Below are positions 1-10,449 of a stretch of 64,000 nucleotides of DNA, one piece after another. How positions within the stretch are numbered: the stretch's first letter is position 1; each line of letters opens with the position of its first letter. A program made the position numbers and the translations under genes. The notes under the pieces are model-generated. The model was not told the origin of the DNA. It did no database searches and saw only the letters and a program-made list of their open reading frames with translations. The stretch is taken from the NCBI RefSeq assembly GCF_001439665.1, contig NZ_LMAK01000030.1, positions 20,962 to 84,961 on the forward strand, read 5' to 3'. This DNA is from Formosa algae. GTDB lineage: Bacteria > Bacteroidota > Bacteroidia > Flavobacteriales > Flavobacteriaceae.

Positions 1-417
1 AGTAATAGGTAAATGGGTGCGTTTCACCATGGCTTCGGTTAAACTTACCATTAAATCTATATCTTTTAAAATTCCTGCACCAGCACCTTTAGAGACAACT
101 TTTTTAACCGGACAACCAAAATTAATATCGATTATATCGGGTTTAGATTCGGTAACAATATCTACGGTTTGAAGCATACTGTCTAAATTCGCACCAAAAA
201 TTTGAATACCAACCGGACGTTCTTTTTCATAAATATCTAATTTCATGGTGCTTTTAGCTGCATCACGTATTAGGCCTTCGCTAGAAATAAATTCGGTATA
301 CACTACATCGGCGCCTTGTTCTTTACAAAGTGCACGAAACGGTGGGTCGCTAACATCTTCCATAGGTGCTAAAAGCAACGGAAAATCGGGAAGTTCTATA
401 GTATCTATTTTAACCAA
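1..417 (-). CDS. dusB: tRNA-dihydrouridine synthase, DusB family (5' part only)
   Basis: FMN-dependent enzyme that reduces uridine to dihydrouridine in the D-loop of tRNA. About 139 residues are visible; the gene runs off the left edge, so the rest of the barrel and the helical tRNA-binding domain are missing. The protein begins with the strand carrying LAPMEDVSDPPFR, the FMN-binding start of the Dus TIM barrel, and has the NFGCP motif with the catalytic cysteine near residue 102. No in-frame ATG precedes the conserved region. The TTG at 415-417 gives MVKIDTIELPDFP, which fits the family N-terminus, so a TTG start is inferred. Assignment to DusB rather than another Dus paralogue rests on general resemblance. 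Confidence 0.9.
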   Translation of the reverse strand, partial: MVKIDTIELPDFPLLLAPMEDVSDPPFRALCKEQGADVVYTEFISSEGLIRDAAKSTMKLDIYEKERPVGIQIFGANLDSMLQTVDIVTESKPDIIDINFGCPVKKVVSKGAGAGILKDIDLMVSLTEAMVKRTHLPIT

Positions 418-585
418 AGTCTGTTTTTTTAAGTGAGCAAAAATACTGAAAATGATAGAATAAACACTATCTCCTTACTGTTTTGTATGTTAAGACTTTA
501 AAAACAGAACATTGAAAAAACGTAAGTCTATATTTTAGAAAATGGCAATCTAATATCGCTTTACAACCAACTTGAAGATTTGGTT

Positions 586-951
586 TTACTCATTGGGTTC
601 ATCTACAAAAACCTCTATAACTTTTAATTCTTCTTGAGAAGCTTCTTTTAATGCTACGGGTTCTAAATACAGCACTTTATCTATAACCAATTCTGAAGTA
701 TAACTAGAATAGCCTACAAAACTAACTTCTAAATTATAAGTTCCGGCTTGAATATTTTCTATTACAAAGTACCCACTTTCATTAGTAATTGTACCTAAAA
801 TTTTACTTGAATCTTGCTTATTTATTAAAATTATATTGGCATAAGAAATAGGTAAATCATTCTGATCTTGAACCTTGCCAGAAATTTTAATTTCTTGAGG
901 AATAGATACAAAAGAAAACAATAAATAAAAGATAGTTAGTTTTAAAGACAT
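586..951 (-). CDS. Orphan carboxypeptidase-regulatory-like domain protein (truncated TonB-receptor paralogue)
   Basis: 121-residue protein with an N-terminal hydrophobic export signal, then one carboxypeptidase-regulatory-like beta-sandwich (about residues 20-95, with ISGKVQDQN, PISYANI and GTYNLEVSFVGY). By eye about half of residues 1-115 are identical to the start of the 802-residue TonB-dependent receptor just upstream, but the plug and barrel are absent: it ends in EVFVDEPNE and a stop. The similarity continues into the 5' leader (947-978 against 3446-3478), so it looks like a tandem copy of the leader plus first domain. It may be a relic or a small periplasmic domain protein. The frame is intact across the whole domain, so it is annotated as a gene rather than a pseudogene. 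Confidence 0.7.
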   Translation of the reverse strand: MSLKLTIFYLLFSFVSIPQEIKISGKVQDQNDLPISYANIILINKQDSSKILGTITNESGYFVIENIQAGTYNLEVSFVGYSSYTSELVIDKVLYLEPVALKEASQEELKVIEVFVDEPNE

Positions 952-1041
952 AAAAAGTAAAATGGTTGTTCAAAAATAACATAAATAATTTAAATTAAAT
1001 TGATAGATAACCATATTATAAATCAATTACATAGAAGTTGC

Positions 1042-3450
1042 TTAATTATTATCATCTTCAGAACGCAAACGATTTCTTTCATTTAATTCTTTTTGCTCTT
1101 TTTCATTGGTAGAAAGCTTTGTATTACCGAAGTTGTAACGCAAGCCTAAACGGAAATACTGATTATCATATTTATTATGATAAGTATTATCTTGATTCAA
1201 ATATTTATTTTTTTCTGTAAAATTTGTGGTCTTAAAAATATCATTCAATTTTAATGAAGCCACCCATTTTCCGTTATTAAAACTTTTTTTAAGACCTAAG
1301 TCTATTTGTGCTCTAGATGAAATATCTGACGATCCGCTAATCATAGGAGACATATATAAAATTGAAATTTCTCCGCTTAAACTTCGATCCTCTGTAAAAG
1401 AAAAGAAATTCATAACGTTAGTATACATGGACCAAGTTTGATTGGTTTCTGTAGAATTCCCACTCTGGATTGCATTAAAGTAGGCTTTCTGATGAAAAAT
1501 AGAATTAATAACATACACCGACCAAATGTCTGTAATAGTCTGATAGGTCATAAAATCGAAACCATAATCTACTGCTTTATCTAAATTGGTTGGCAAATAA
1601 ATAACCTGATTAGTTGCGTTATCCTGAAACAATAATTCTGATGTCGGATCCATTTCATACCTGTAATACGCCTCAAACGTATACGATCCGTTTAAAGTGT
1701 AAGACAAGGTTGTTAAATGTGAAATTGTTGGATTTAAATTCGGATTTCCTTGTAAATAGGTATAATCGTTAAAATAGTATTTAAACGGATTTAAGTCTGA
1801 ATACGTTGGACGCTCAATGCGCTTACCATAAGATAAACCTAAACTATGATGCTCGTTAAAATCGTGAGCGATATTTACGGTAGGAAATAATTTAAAATAG
1901 TCGAATTTATTAAGTTCGTATATAGAAGACACATCGCCTTCTGCATCTGTATATTCACCACGTAAGCCTGCAGAAAAACTCCACGATTCCCATGTTTTTG
2001 ATGCATTTACATAAGCCGCATAATTGGTTTCTTTATAATTAAAAATTCCGCTGTTTAAATCGTCTATTATAAAGCGGTCGACATCAAAATAAAATTGATC
2101 GACATTACTCTTAGAATCTATTTGTGAGACTTTGGTTCCGAAACTAAAAACGATATTTTCTTTTAGTGTCATATTATAATCTGCTTGTGCAGAATAGATA
2201 TATGTATCTTGAAGAGATGTAGAATTAAACATATTTTCTCGGGTAAACACATCGTCTACATCGTAATATTTAGAACTCATATCCTGATCGCGCTCATAGT
2301 CGTAGTTGGTATGATGCAAATTCACAGAAAAAGTGTTTCCGTTTTCAGACGTATTTACATAATCTAAATTAAAAGCCGCATTGGTTTTAGAATCGTTAAT
2401 TATATTTTTTGATGTAAACGACGAATCTATAGCTTCCGTAGTCATATTGGCTAATCTATTCCAATATGGTGTTATACTTACATTTGAAGAGAATGAAAGT
2501 ATATTCGCATCATTTATCGCATAATCAATATTGGCATTTACATCGTGCGAACGAGATTCTGTATTTCTATCAATTTTATCAATCCATTGACCTACGACCT
2601 CATCATCTTCTATAAAATTTATCTCACTTGTATTTATTCTATTCTTTTTGCGCTCCCCATAAGAATAGTTGGCAAAGAGACTTAATTTATCGGTTTTATA
2701 AAACTGACTGGTTCCCACTTTTACTCGAGGATACATCCCTTGCGTATAAGTTGTATAAACGCTACCATTATAGCCCACAATTAGATTTTTACTCATGGTA
2801 ATATTAATTACAGCAGCACCTTCGGCATCGTATTTTGCTGGCGGATTTGTAATAACCTCTACAGATTGTATATAAGTGGCATTGGTACCAGAAAGTAATT
2901 GTTGTAAATCTAGCCCTGTTAAGTACACACGTTTATTATTTATTAAATAGATAATATTAGAGCTGTTTTTTACGGTAATTTGGTCGTTCATGATTAAAAC
3001 ACCAGGTGTACTTTGTAATACATCCATAACACTGCCTTCTGTAAGCGACGTGTCTTCTATATTAAAAACAATTCGATCGGACTGTTTTTTGTAAGTGGGA
3101 CGTTTTGCAAAAATATTAACAGCATCTAAAGCTTCACTAAATTCTTCCAATAGAATAGGTTCTAAAATGGTAGATGCTTTTAAATCTATTTGGGTTGAAT
3201 ATTGAGAATACCCGATAAAACTAATTTCTAAATTATAAGTTCCAGAGTTTAAATATCCGATCTCGAATTTGCCTAAATCGTCTGTAATCGTTCCCTTAAC
3301 AATAGATTCATCTTCAGTATGTACCAAAATAACATTGGCATAAGAAATTGGCATATTGTTTTGATCTAAAACTTGTCCAGAGATTTTAATATTTTGAGAC
3401 ATGCACACATAAGAACATAGAAAAAACAAAAAGGTAAGCTTAAAAGACAT
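1042..3450 (-). CDS. TonB-dependent receptor, outer-membrane beta-barrel family
   Basis: 802-residue outer-membrane protein. Order of parts: signal peptide (about 1-18, ending near MSQN), carboxypeptidase-regulatory-like domain (about 20-95), plug-like region (about 110-225, with DVLQSTPGVL, YLINNKRVYL and VEVITNPPAKYDAEG), then a long beta-barrel ending near FRLGLRYNFG with a charged tail. The plug and barrel resemble the Bacteroidota outer-membrane beta-barrel family (PF14905 type) rather than SusC, and no SusD-like gene is next to it. The transported substrate cannot be inferred. Transcribed leftwards, with a shortened copy of its N-terminus 90 bp downstream. Confidence 0.87.
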   Translation of the reverse strand: MSFKLTFLFFLCSYVCMSQNIKISGQVLDQNNMPISYANVILVHTEDESIVKGTITDDLGKFEIGYLNSGTYNLEISFIGYSQYSTQIDLKASTILEPILLEEFSEALDAVNIFAKRPTYKKQSDRIVFNIEDTSLTEGSVMDVLQSTPGVLIMNDQITVKNSSNIIYLINNKRVYLTGLDLQQLLSGTNATYIQSVEVITNPPAKYDAEGAAVINITMSKNLIVGYNGSVYTTYTQGMYPRVKVGTSQFYKTDKLSLFANYSYGERKKNRINTSEINFIEDDEVVGQWIDKIDRNTESRSHDVNANIDYAINDANILSFSSNVSITPYWNRLANMTTEAIDSSFTSKNIINDSKTNAAFNLDYVNTSENGNTFSVNLHHTNYDYERDQDMSSKYYDVDDVFTRENMFNSTSLQDTYIYSAQADYNMTLKENIVFSFGTKVSQIDSKSNVDQFYFDVDRFIIDDLNSGIFNYKETNYAAYVNASKTWESWSFSAGLRGEYTDAEGDVSSIYELNKFDYFKLFPTVNIAHDFNEHHSLGLSYGKRIERPTYSDLNPFKYYFNDYTYLQGNPNLNPTISHLTTLSYTLNGSYTFEAYYRYEMDPTSELLFQDNATNQVIYLPTNLDKAVDYGFDFMTYQTITDIWSVYVINSIFHQKAYFNAIQSGNSTETNQTWSMYTNVMNFFSFTEDRSLSGEISILYMSPMISGSSDISSRAQIDLGLKKSFNNGKWVASLKLNDIFKTTNFTEKNKYLNQDNTYHNKYDNQYFRLGLRYNFGNTKLSTNEKEQKELNERNRLRSEDDNN

Positions 3451-3584
3451 AAATAGCGAAAATGGTTACTCAAAAATAGGGTAAAAAACTGTAATTAAAA
3501 CAGAAGATTACCACTTTACAAACTAAAGTTATATCTCTCAAAAACTACAGTTTAAAAAATATTAAATTGCTAATCTAATTCTGC

Positions 3585-3592
3585 TATATTTG
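3585..3592 (+). promoter_or_regulatory. -7 box of the lepA promoter
   Basis: TATATTTG matches the Bacteroidota -7 consensus TAnnTTTG, 28 bp before the lepA ATG. A TTG lies at 3567-3569, but its 15-bp spacing is shorter than usual, so a -33 element is not claimed. Confidence 0.6.
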
Positions 3593-3620
3593 CAGATTAA
3601 AGCAAGGTATAGTTTTCTTT

Positions 3621-5417
3621 ATGAAGAACATCAGAAATTTTTGCATCATTGCACACATAGATCACGGTAAAAGCACTTTAGCCGATCGTTTATTAGATTA
3701 TACGGGTTCGGTTACCGAACGTGAAAAACAAAACCAGTTACTAGACAGCATGGATTTGGAGCGCGAGCGTGGTATTACGATCAAATCGCACGCCATCCAA
3801 ATGGACTATACTTATAAAGGTGAACAGTATATTTTAAACTTAATTGATACGCCTGGCCATGTCGATTTCTCTTACGAAGTATCCCGATCTATTGCTGCCT
3901 GCGAAGGGGCTCTGCTTATTGTAGATGCTGCACAAAGCATACAAGCACAAACCATTTCTAACTTATACTTAGCTTTAGAGAATGACTTAGAAATTATTCC
4001 TGTCTTAAATAAAGTAGATTTACCTAGCGCCAATCCAGAAGAAGTTACAGACGATATCGTAGAGCTTTTAGGTTGCGATCCAGAAGATGTGATTCACGCA
4101 AGTGGAAAAACAGGTTTTGGAGTAGATAAAATTTTAGAAGCCGTTATAGAACGTATTCCTGCACCAAAAGGAAATCCAGACGAACCGCTTCAAGCTTTAA
4201 TTTTCGACTCTGTTTACAACACTTTTAGAGGTATTGAAACCTATTTTAGAGTATTTAACGGTGAAATTAAAAAAGGACAAAAAATTAAATTTGTCGCTAC
4301 AGATAAAGAATATTACGCAGACGAGGTTGGGACTTTAAAACTAACCCAAATTGCTAAGAAAAGCGTAAAAACTGGAGATGTTGGATACCTTATTACTGGT
4401 ATTAAAACAGCCAAAGAAGTAAAAGTTGGAGATACGATTACAGATTTCGATAATCCTACTACAAATATTATTGAAGGTTTTGAAGATGTTAAACCCATGG
4501 TATTTGCAGGAATTTATCCTGTAGACACAGAAGATTACGAAGAGTTAAGAAACTCTATGGAAAAGCTTCAACTTAACGATGCGTCTTTAGTATTCGCACC
4601 AGAAAGCTCTGCCGCTTTAGGTTTTGGTTTCCGTTGTGGGTTCTTAGGTATGCTTCACATGGAAATTATCCAAGAACGCTTAGAACGTGAGTTTGATATG
4701 ACTGTAATTACTACAGTACCTAACGTATCCTACCATGCATACACGAATAAAAATCCTGACGAGGCTTTTATTGTAAATAACCCATCAGATTTACCAGATC
4801 CATCTACAGTTAACCGTGTGGAAGAACCGTATATTAAAGCGACTATAATTACAAAATCTGACTTTGTAGGAAACGTTATGTCGCTATGTATAGAGAAACG
4901 CGGAATGGTTTTAAACCAAACGTATTTAACACCAGAACGTGTAGAGTTAACTTTTGATATGCCGCTTGCAGAAATTGTATTCGATTTTTACGATCGCTTA
5001 AAAACAGTGTCTAAAGGATATGCGTCTTTCGATTATCATCCAATTGGAATGAAAACATCGAAATTAGTACGATTAGATATTTTATTAAATGCACAACCAG
5101 TAGATGCACTTTCGGCATTAATTCATGCAGATAATGCCCAAAATATTGGAAAGAAAATGTGTGAAAAACTGAAGGAATTAATTCCACGTCAGCAATTCGA
5201 TATTCCTATCCAAGCCGCTATTGGAGCCAAAATTATTTCTAGAGAAACAATTAAAGCTTTACGTAAAGATGTAACCGCAAAATGTTACGGAGGAGATATC
5301 TCTAGAAAGCGTAAACTTTTAGAAAAACAGAAGAAAGGTAAAAAGCGTATGCGCCAAGTTGGTAATGTAGAAATACCTCAACAAGCCTTTATGGCCGTTT
5401 TAAAATTAAACGACTAA
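3621..5417 (+). CDS. lepA: Elongation factor 4 (LepA)
   Basis: 598-residue translational GTPase, the usual LepA length, which acts on the ribosome (back-translocation and initiation roles have been proposed). The G1 motif AHIDHGKST is at about residues 11-19; the DTPGH motif (near 77-81) and NKVDLP (near 131) follow. After the G domain come domain II, the EF-G-like domains III and V, and the LepA-specific C-terminal domain with the basic stretch [19 protein letters not shown] near the end. It has its own TAnnTTTG promoter and is closed by a strong terminator, so it is monocistronic. The start at [19 protein letters not shown] fits the family. Confidence 0.98.
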   Translation: MKNIRNFCIIAHIDHGKSTLADRLLDYTGSVTEREKQNQLLDSMDLERERGITIKSHAIQMDYTYKGEQYILNLIDTPGHVDFSYEVSRSIAACEGALLIVDAAQSIQAQTISNLYLALENDLEIIPVLNKVDLPSANPEEVTDDIVELLGCDPEDVIHASGKTGFGVDKILEAVIERIPAPKGNPDEPLQALIFDSVYNTFRGIETYFRVFNGEIKKGQKIKFVATDKEYYADEVGTLKLTQIAKKSVKTGDVGYLITGIKTAKEVKVGDTITDFDNPTTNIIEGFEDVKPMVFAGIYPVDTEDYEELRNSMEKLQLNDASLVFAPESSAALGFGFRCGFLGMLHMEIIQERLEREFDMTVITTVPNVSYHAYTNKNPDEAFIVNNPSDLPDPSTVNRVEEPYIKATIITKSDFVGNVMSLCIEKRGMVLNQTYLTPERVELTFDMPLAEIVFDFYDRLKTVSKGYASFDYHPIGMKTSKLVRLDILLNAQPVDALSALIHADNAQNIGKKMCEKLKELIPRQQFDIPIQAAIGAKIISRETIKALRKDVTAKCYGGDISRKRKLLEKQKKGKKRMRQVGNVEIPQQAFMAVLKLND

Positions 5418-5441
5418 AACATATATCATTTTTATTAAAAA

Positions 5442-5468
5442 GGCCGTCTGAAAAGACGGTCTTTTTTT
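5442..5468 (+). terminator. Intrinsic terminator of lepA
   Basis: GGCCGTCT and AGACGGTC pair around a GAAA tetraloop (8-bp stem with one G-U), followed directly by a run of seven T. It lies 25 bp after the lepA stop. Confidence 0.85.
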
Positions 5469-5660
5469 GTGTAATATATCTATATTTCAACAATGTAGGA
5501 TTGTAAAATAAGAACTTCATTTATCATTACAAAAAAACGATTGCGCTTTAAATTATAGATAATTATTACAAATAGCATTTTTTTTAATAATTGTTATAGA
5601 TTCATAATAAGGAATTCAAATAATCTTTATAAGTTTATAGGGAAATGCCATTTATAAGCT

Positions 5661-7076
5661 ATGATAATCACACATCTAAGTGCCGAATGTTATCCAATCG
5701 CCAAAGTAGGCGGTTTGGCAGATGTTTTAGGAGCGCTACCAAAATACCAAAATGAACTAGGTGCTACTAGTCAAGTTGTAATGCCTTTTTATAAAAACAA
5801 ATACACACAATCTCATTGTTTTGAAGCGGTGTATAACGATACTATTTTACTAGGTGAAACAGATTATGATTTCAGGATTTTAAAGTTAAAAGATCATGAA
5901 AACGATTTGGGATTCGATATCTTTTTTGTCGATGTTCCAGAGCTTTTATACACCGATTTTGTGTATACCACAGATGATACTGAACGCTTTTTAGCGTTTC
6001 AAATTGCTGCATTAGATTGGATTGCACAAGGGGATGTTATTCCAGACGTCATACATTGCCACGATCACCATACAGGATTAGTTCCTTTCATGATGCAAGA
6101 ATCGTTTAGATATTCTATGCTAAGAAAAGTACCTGTAGCATTTACCATTCACAATGCGCAATACCAAGGTTGGTTTTCTCACGATTTGGTGTATCTCATA
6201 CCTGAATTTAAATTTAGCCATGTTGGTTTATTAGATTGGAACCACAGTATAAATCCACTTGCAGCTGCCATAAAGTGTTCATGGATTGTAACCACGGTAT
6301 CACCTAATTACATGGACGAATTAAAATTAAGTGCCAATGGCCTTGAGTCGTTACTAAGCGATGAACATGCTAAATGTATCGGAATTTTAAATGGTATAGA
6401 CACAGAGGTTTGGAACACAGAAACAGACCCATTAATTATAGAAAATTTTACACAAGATACCATAGAATCAGGTAAGCTAAAAAATAAAGAATGGCTCTGC
6501 AAAGAATTTAATTTAGATATTAACAGACCTCTTTTTGCTTTTATTGGGCGTTTAGTTGAACAAAAAGGAGCCGATTTATTTCCTAAGATTTTTTCAGAAT
6601 CGTTGTTTGGAAACGACATCTCGATATTACTATTAGGTTCTGGAGAGAAACACACCGAAAACGACCTGATTAACCTTAAAGAAAAATTTCCAGATAAATA
6701 CAATGCCTACATTGGTTACGATGAAAAACTCTCGCATATTATTTATGCTGGAGCAGATTTTCTCTTAATGCCATCTCGTGTAGAGCCTTGCGGATTAAAC
6801 CAAATGTATGCGTTAAGATACGGTACAATTCCAATAGTTAATAACGTTGGAGGTTTAAAAGATACTGTAGAAGATCTTTACGATGGCGGATTTGGAATTT
6901 GCCACAACGGGGTTACCGTGTCAGAAGTTTGTGAAGCCATTGAGCGTGCTTCAGAATTTTATGATTCAGATATATTTAAACAAACTAGAGCAGAAGTTAT
7001 GTCAATAGATCACTCTTGGCATGCTTCGGCACAATCATATTTAAACGTGTATAACTCATTAAATCCATTTTTATGA
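5661..7076 (+). CDS. glgA: Glycogen synthase (ADP-glucose type)
   Basis: Transfers glucose from ADP-glucose to the non-reducing end of alpha-1,4-glucan; GT5 family. At 471 residues it has normal length. Seen: the N-terminal ECYPIAKVGGLADVLGALP with the KxGGL nucleotide-sugar loop (near residues 15-19), FTIHNAQYQG in the middle, ILNGID, and the C-terminal MPSRVEPCGLNQMYALRYG with the GT5 E-x7-E type region followed by GG. The stop overlaps the glgC start by 4 bp (ATGA), so the two are translationally coupled. First gene of a glgA-glgC-glgB-GH31 cluster. Confidence 0.96.
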   Translation: MIITHLSAECYPIAKVGGLADVLGALPKYQNELGATSQVVMPFYKNKYTQSHCFEAVYNDTILLGETDYDFRILKLKDHENDLGFDIFFVDVPELLYTDFVYTTDDTERFLAFQIAALDWIAQGDVIPDVIHCHDHHTGLVPFMMQESFRYSMLRKVPVAFTIHNAQYQGWFSHDLVYLIPEFKFSHVGLLDWNHSINPLAAAIKCSWIVTTVSPNYMDELKLSANGLESLLSDEHAKCIGILNGIDTEVWNTETDPLIIENFTQDTIESGKLKNKEWLCKEFNLDINRPLFAFIGRLVEQKGADLFPKIFSESLFGNDISILLLGSGEKHTENDLINLKEKFPDKYNAYIGYDEKLSHIIYAGADFLLMPSRVEPCGLNQMYALRYGTIPIVNNVGGLKDTVEDLYDGGFGICHNGVTVSEVCEAIERASEFYDSDIFKQTRAEVMSIDHSWHASAQSYLNVYNSLNPFL

Positions 7077-8338
7077 TTAACAACAAAGTACTATCTATTA
7101 TTCTAGGTGGAGGTCAAGGCTCAAGACTTTACCCTTTAACCGAAGACAGATCTAAACCAGCTGTTCCAATTGCAGGAAAATATCGATTAGTAGATATTCC
7201 GATCTCAAACTGTATCAATTCAGACATTAAACGCATGTTTGTATTAACTCAGTTTAATTCAGCCTCATTAAACCGTCACATTAAAGATACTTATCACTTT
7301 AGCTTTTTTAGTTCTGCTTTTGTAAATGTATTAGCGGCCGAGCAAACCATTAGCAATAGCAATTGGTTTCAGGGTACCGCAGATGCCGTTAGACAAAGTA
7401 TGCACCACTTTTTAAGAAACGATTTTGAGTACGCTTTAATTCTTTCTGGAGATCAGTTATACCAAATGGATTTTAATGAATTAATAGAAAAACATATAGC
7501 TAGCGGTGCAGAAATAAGTGTAGCAACATATCCTGTAAATGCAAAAGATGGTACAGCTTTCGGTATTTTAAAAACCGATGAAAATAGTATGATTTCTTCA
7601 TTTATAGAAAAACCTAACAGCGAATTAATTAAAGGTTGGGAATCTGAAGTAAGTGATGAGATGAAGGCAGAAGGACGTCACTACCTAGCGTCTATGGGGA
7701 TTTATGTTTTCAATAAGCAGTTGTTAGTCGATTTAATGAACGATCCAAGCACCAACGATTTTGGTAAAGAAATTATACCACAAGCTATTGGTAAACGCCC
7801 CGTGTATAGCTACCAATACGAGGGTTATTGGACAGATATAGGTACTATAGAATCGTTTTTTGAAGCAAACTTAGGATTAACAGACGATATTCCTAAATTC
7901 AATTTATACGATAAAAACCAGCGTATTTATACACATGCTAGAATGTTACCAACCACCAAACTAGCAGGAACAACATTAAATAAAGCTGTAATTGCTGAAG
8001 GCTGTATGATTCAGGCCTCTAAAATAGAACATTCTGTTATTGGTATTCGTGCACGTATTGGAAAAGATACTGTAATTACCAACTCATATATTATGGGATC
8101 AGACTATTACGAAACCCTTGAAGAAATAGATAAAAACCACATTCAAATTCTTACTGGAGTTGGTGAACGTTGTGTAATTAACAATGCTATTATTGATAAA
8201 AATAGTAGAGTTGGAGACGACGTAACCATTAACGGAGGTAAGCATTTAGAAGATACAGAAACCGATCTTTATGTAATTAGAGATGGTATTGTAGTTATTA
8301 AAAAAGGCGCTGTTGTACCATCAGGCTTTAAACTATAA
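7073..8338 (+). CDS. glgC: Glucose-1-phosphate adenylyltransferase (ADP-glucose pyrophosphorylase)
   Basis: Makes ADP-glucose from ATP and glucose-1-phosphate, the committing step of bacterial glycogen synthesis. The 421-residue protein opens with IILGGGQGSRLYPLT, the nucleotidyltransferase signature, followed by RSKPAVPIAGKYRLVDIPISN. GDQLYQMD and SFIEKP (near residue 180, with the glucose-1-phosphate-contacting region) are present, and the C-terminal third is a left-handed beta-helix of hexapeptide-like repeats. It overlaps glgA by 4 bp. Allosteric control, usual for the family, cannot be judged from sequence alone. Confidence 0.97.
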   Translation: MINNKVLSIILGGGQGSRLYPLTEDRSKPAVPIAGKYRLVDIPISNCINSDIKRMFVLTQFNSASLNRHIKDTYHFSFFSSAFVNVLAAEQTISNSNWFQGTADAVRQSMHHFLRNDFEYALILSGDQLYQMDFNELIEKHIASGAEISVATYPVNAKDGTAFGILKTDENSMISSFIEKPNSELIKGWESEVSDEMKAEGRHYLASMGIYVFNKQLLVDLMNDPSTNDFGKEIIPQAIGKRPVYSYQYEGYWTDIGTIESFFEANLGLTDDIPKFNLYDKNQRIYTHARMLPTTKLAGTTLNKAVIAEGCMIQASKIEHSVIGIRARIGKDTVITNSYIMGSDYYETLEEIDKNHIQILTGVGERCVINNAIIDKNSRVGDDVTINGGKHLEDTETDLYVIRDGIVVIKKGAVVPSGFKL

Positions 8339-8398
8339 CACCAAAGTATCTTATTTTTTCACTTCAAAATAATTTGAAGCGATTTACAACAAACAACT

Positions 8399-10309
8399 AT
8401 GGCACAAGTTATACCGTTTAGCTTATTCACAGATTTTGATATTAATTTATTTAAATCTGGGAAACATTATAATTTATTCGAAAAATTTGGATCTCATATA
8501 GTCACTTGCGAAGGTGAAAAAGGAACATATTTTGCTGTTTGGGCACCAAGCGCAAAATCGGTTTCTGTAATCGGAGATTTTAATTATTGGAACGCAGAAG
8601 AACACCCTCTTAACGTCCGCTGGGATTCCAGCGGAATTTGGGAAGGTTTTATTCCTAATATTGGCAAAGGTAGTTTATACAAATATGCTATTATTAGCCA
8701 TAATAACAACATAAAAACAGAGAAAGCAGATCCGTATGGAACCCGTTGCGAGCAACCTCCAAAAACAGCTTCTATAATTTGGGATAATTCAGATTATAAA
8801 TGGAAGGACAAAAGTTGGATGTCTTACCGGAACGAAAAAAACGGATTAGACAAACCGTATGCCGTTTACGAAGTGCATTTAGGCTCTTGGATGAAAAACG
8901 TTGAAGAAAATCGTTTTCTAACCTATACAGAACTTTCGGAAACCTTAGTGGCTTATGTAAAAGACATGAATTTTACTCACGTAGAATTTATGCCTATCAT
9001 GGAATATCCTTACGATCCGTCTTGGGGTTATCAAATTACAGGATATTTTGCGCCGACTTCTAGGTTTGGAACTCCGCAAGAATTTATGGGATTGGTAGAT
9101 GCTTTTCACAAAGCAGATATTGGTGTGATATTAGATTGGGTTCCCTCCCATTTTCCTTCAGACGCTCATGGTTTAGGCCAATTTGATGGCTCTTGTTTAT
9201 ACGAACATCCAGATGAAAAAAAAGGATACCACCCAGACTGGAAAAGCTTAATTTTTAATTACGAACGTCCAGAAGTTCGCTCTTTTTTAATTAGTAACGC
9301 AGTCTATTGGCTTCAAAATTATCATATAGACGTCTTACGTGTAGATGCAGTTGCCTCGATGATTTATTTAGATTATTCTAGAGAAGACGGCGAATGGGAA
9401 CCAAATATTTACGGTGGAAATGAAAATTTAGCAGCCGTTTCATTTTTAAAAGAATGTAACCAAGCTGTTTATAGTATGTTTGATGGCATACAAACCATTG
9501 CAGAAGAATCTACAGCCTTTACAGGTGTTACCAATAAGGTTGAATTTGGTGGCTTAGGTTTTGGTATGAAATGGATGATGGGTTGGATGCACGATACCTT
9601 AAATTATTTCAAAAAAGATCCCATTTACAGAAGTTACCATCAAAATGATATTACGTTTAGTTTAGCTTATACATTTTCAGAACACTTTATGCTTCCTATT
9701 TCTCATGATGAGGTGGTGTATGGAAAAAATTCTGTACTCGGGCGTATGCCTGGAGACGAATGGCAACGTTTTGCAAATTTAAGACTAATGTTGGGTTATA
9801 TGTACACTCACCCCGGAACCAAATTATTATTTATGGGTGCAGAGTTTGGACAATATAACGAATGGAATTTTCTAACCAGTTTAGATTGGAATTTACTAGA
9901 ATTTGAACCGCATATACATACAAAAGCATACGTTAAAACCTTAAATAAACTCTATCAAAACACACCTGCTTTATACGAAAAAGGATTTAGTCAAGAGGGT
10001 TTTGAATGGATTAGCTACGACGATCATCAGAACGCGGTAATGTCTTACATTAGAAAAGGACACGACCAAGAAAACGATCTTATAGTAGTGTGTAACTTTA
10101 CTCCAAATAGTCATAAAAACTACGATATCGGATTACCAAGAAAAGGGAGTTTAATAGAAGTATTTAGTAGTGATAATGAAGCTTTTGGTGGTAGTGGTAT
10201 TATAAATTCTAAGGCGATTAAAGTAGAAAAGAAAACATGGAATAATAAACCATTTAAAGCATCTATAACTATTCCGCCATTAGCAATAACCATTTTCAAA
10301 TATAAGTAA
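8399..10309 (+). CDS. glgB: 1,4-alpha-glucan branching enzyme
   Basis: Introduces alpha-1,6 branches into the glucan made by GlgA. 636 residues, shorter than the roughly 730-residue E. coli enzyme because there is a single N-terminal CBM48-like module (about 45-130, TYFAVWAPSAKSVSVIGDFN). The GH13 barrel follows, with DWVPSHFP, LRVDAVASMIYLDY (nucleophile Asp near 316), AEEST (acid/base Glu near 369) and SHDEVVYGKNS, then a C-terminal all-beta domain. It follows glgC after 60 bp in the same direction and is probably co-transcribed. Confidence 0.96.
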   Translation: MAQVIPFSLFTDFDINLFKSGKHYNLFEKFGSHIVTCEGEKGTYFAVWAPSAKSVSVIGDFNYWNAEEHPLNVRWDSSGIWEGFIPNIGKGSLYKYAIISHNNNIKTEKADPYGTRCEQPPKTASIIWDNSDYKWKDKSWMSYRNEKNGLDKPYAVYEVHLGSWMKNVEENRFLTYTELSETLVAYVKDMNFTHVEFMPIMEYPYDPSWGYQITGYFAPTSRFGTPQEFMGLVDAFHKADIGVILDWVPSHFPSDAHGLGQFDGSCLYEHPDEKKGYHPDWKSLIFNYERPEVRSFLISNAVYWLQNYHIDVLRVDAVASMIYLDYSREDGEWEPNIYGGNENLAAVSFLKECNQAVYSMFDGIQTIAEESTAFTGVTNKVEFGGLGFGMKWMMGWMHDTLNYFKKDPIYRSYHQNDITFSLAYTFSEHFMLPISHDEVVYGKNSVLGRMPGDEWQRFANLRLMLGYMYTHPGTKLLFMGAEFGQYNEWNFLTSLDWNLLEFEPHIHTKAYVKTLNKLYQNTPALYEKGFSQEGFEWISYDDHQNAVMSYIRKGHDQENDLIVVCNFTPNSHKNYDIGLPRKGSLIEVFSSDNEAFGGSGIINSKAIKVEKKTWNNKPFKASITIPPLAITIFKYK

Positions 10310-10449
10310 AGGCCTTATTTTGTATTATGTTTAGTTTTAGTACGTAAAGATTATTCTTTTAATTAAAAAGTGCATTTAATTTTAATAAAAAGAACGGATG
10401 GAACCCTATAAAAAACCTTAGGTTTATATACCATTCTAATTGAGATACT

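Noticed and set aside
245..436. 63-residue ORF on the + strand
   Set aside because: It is antisense to the clearly conserved dusB frame and has no recognisable features.
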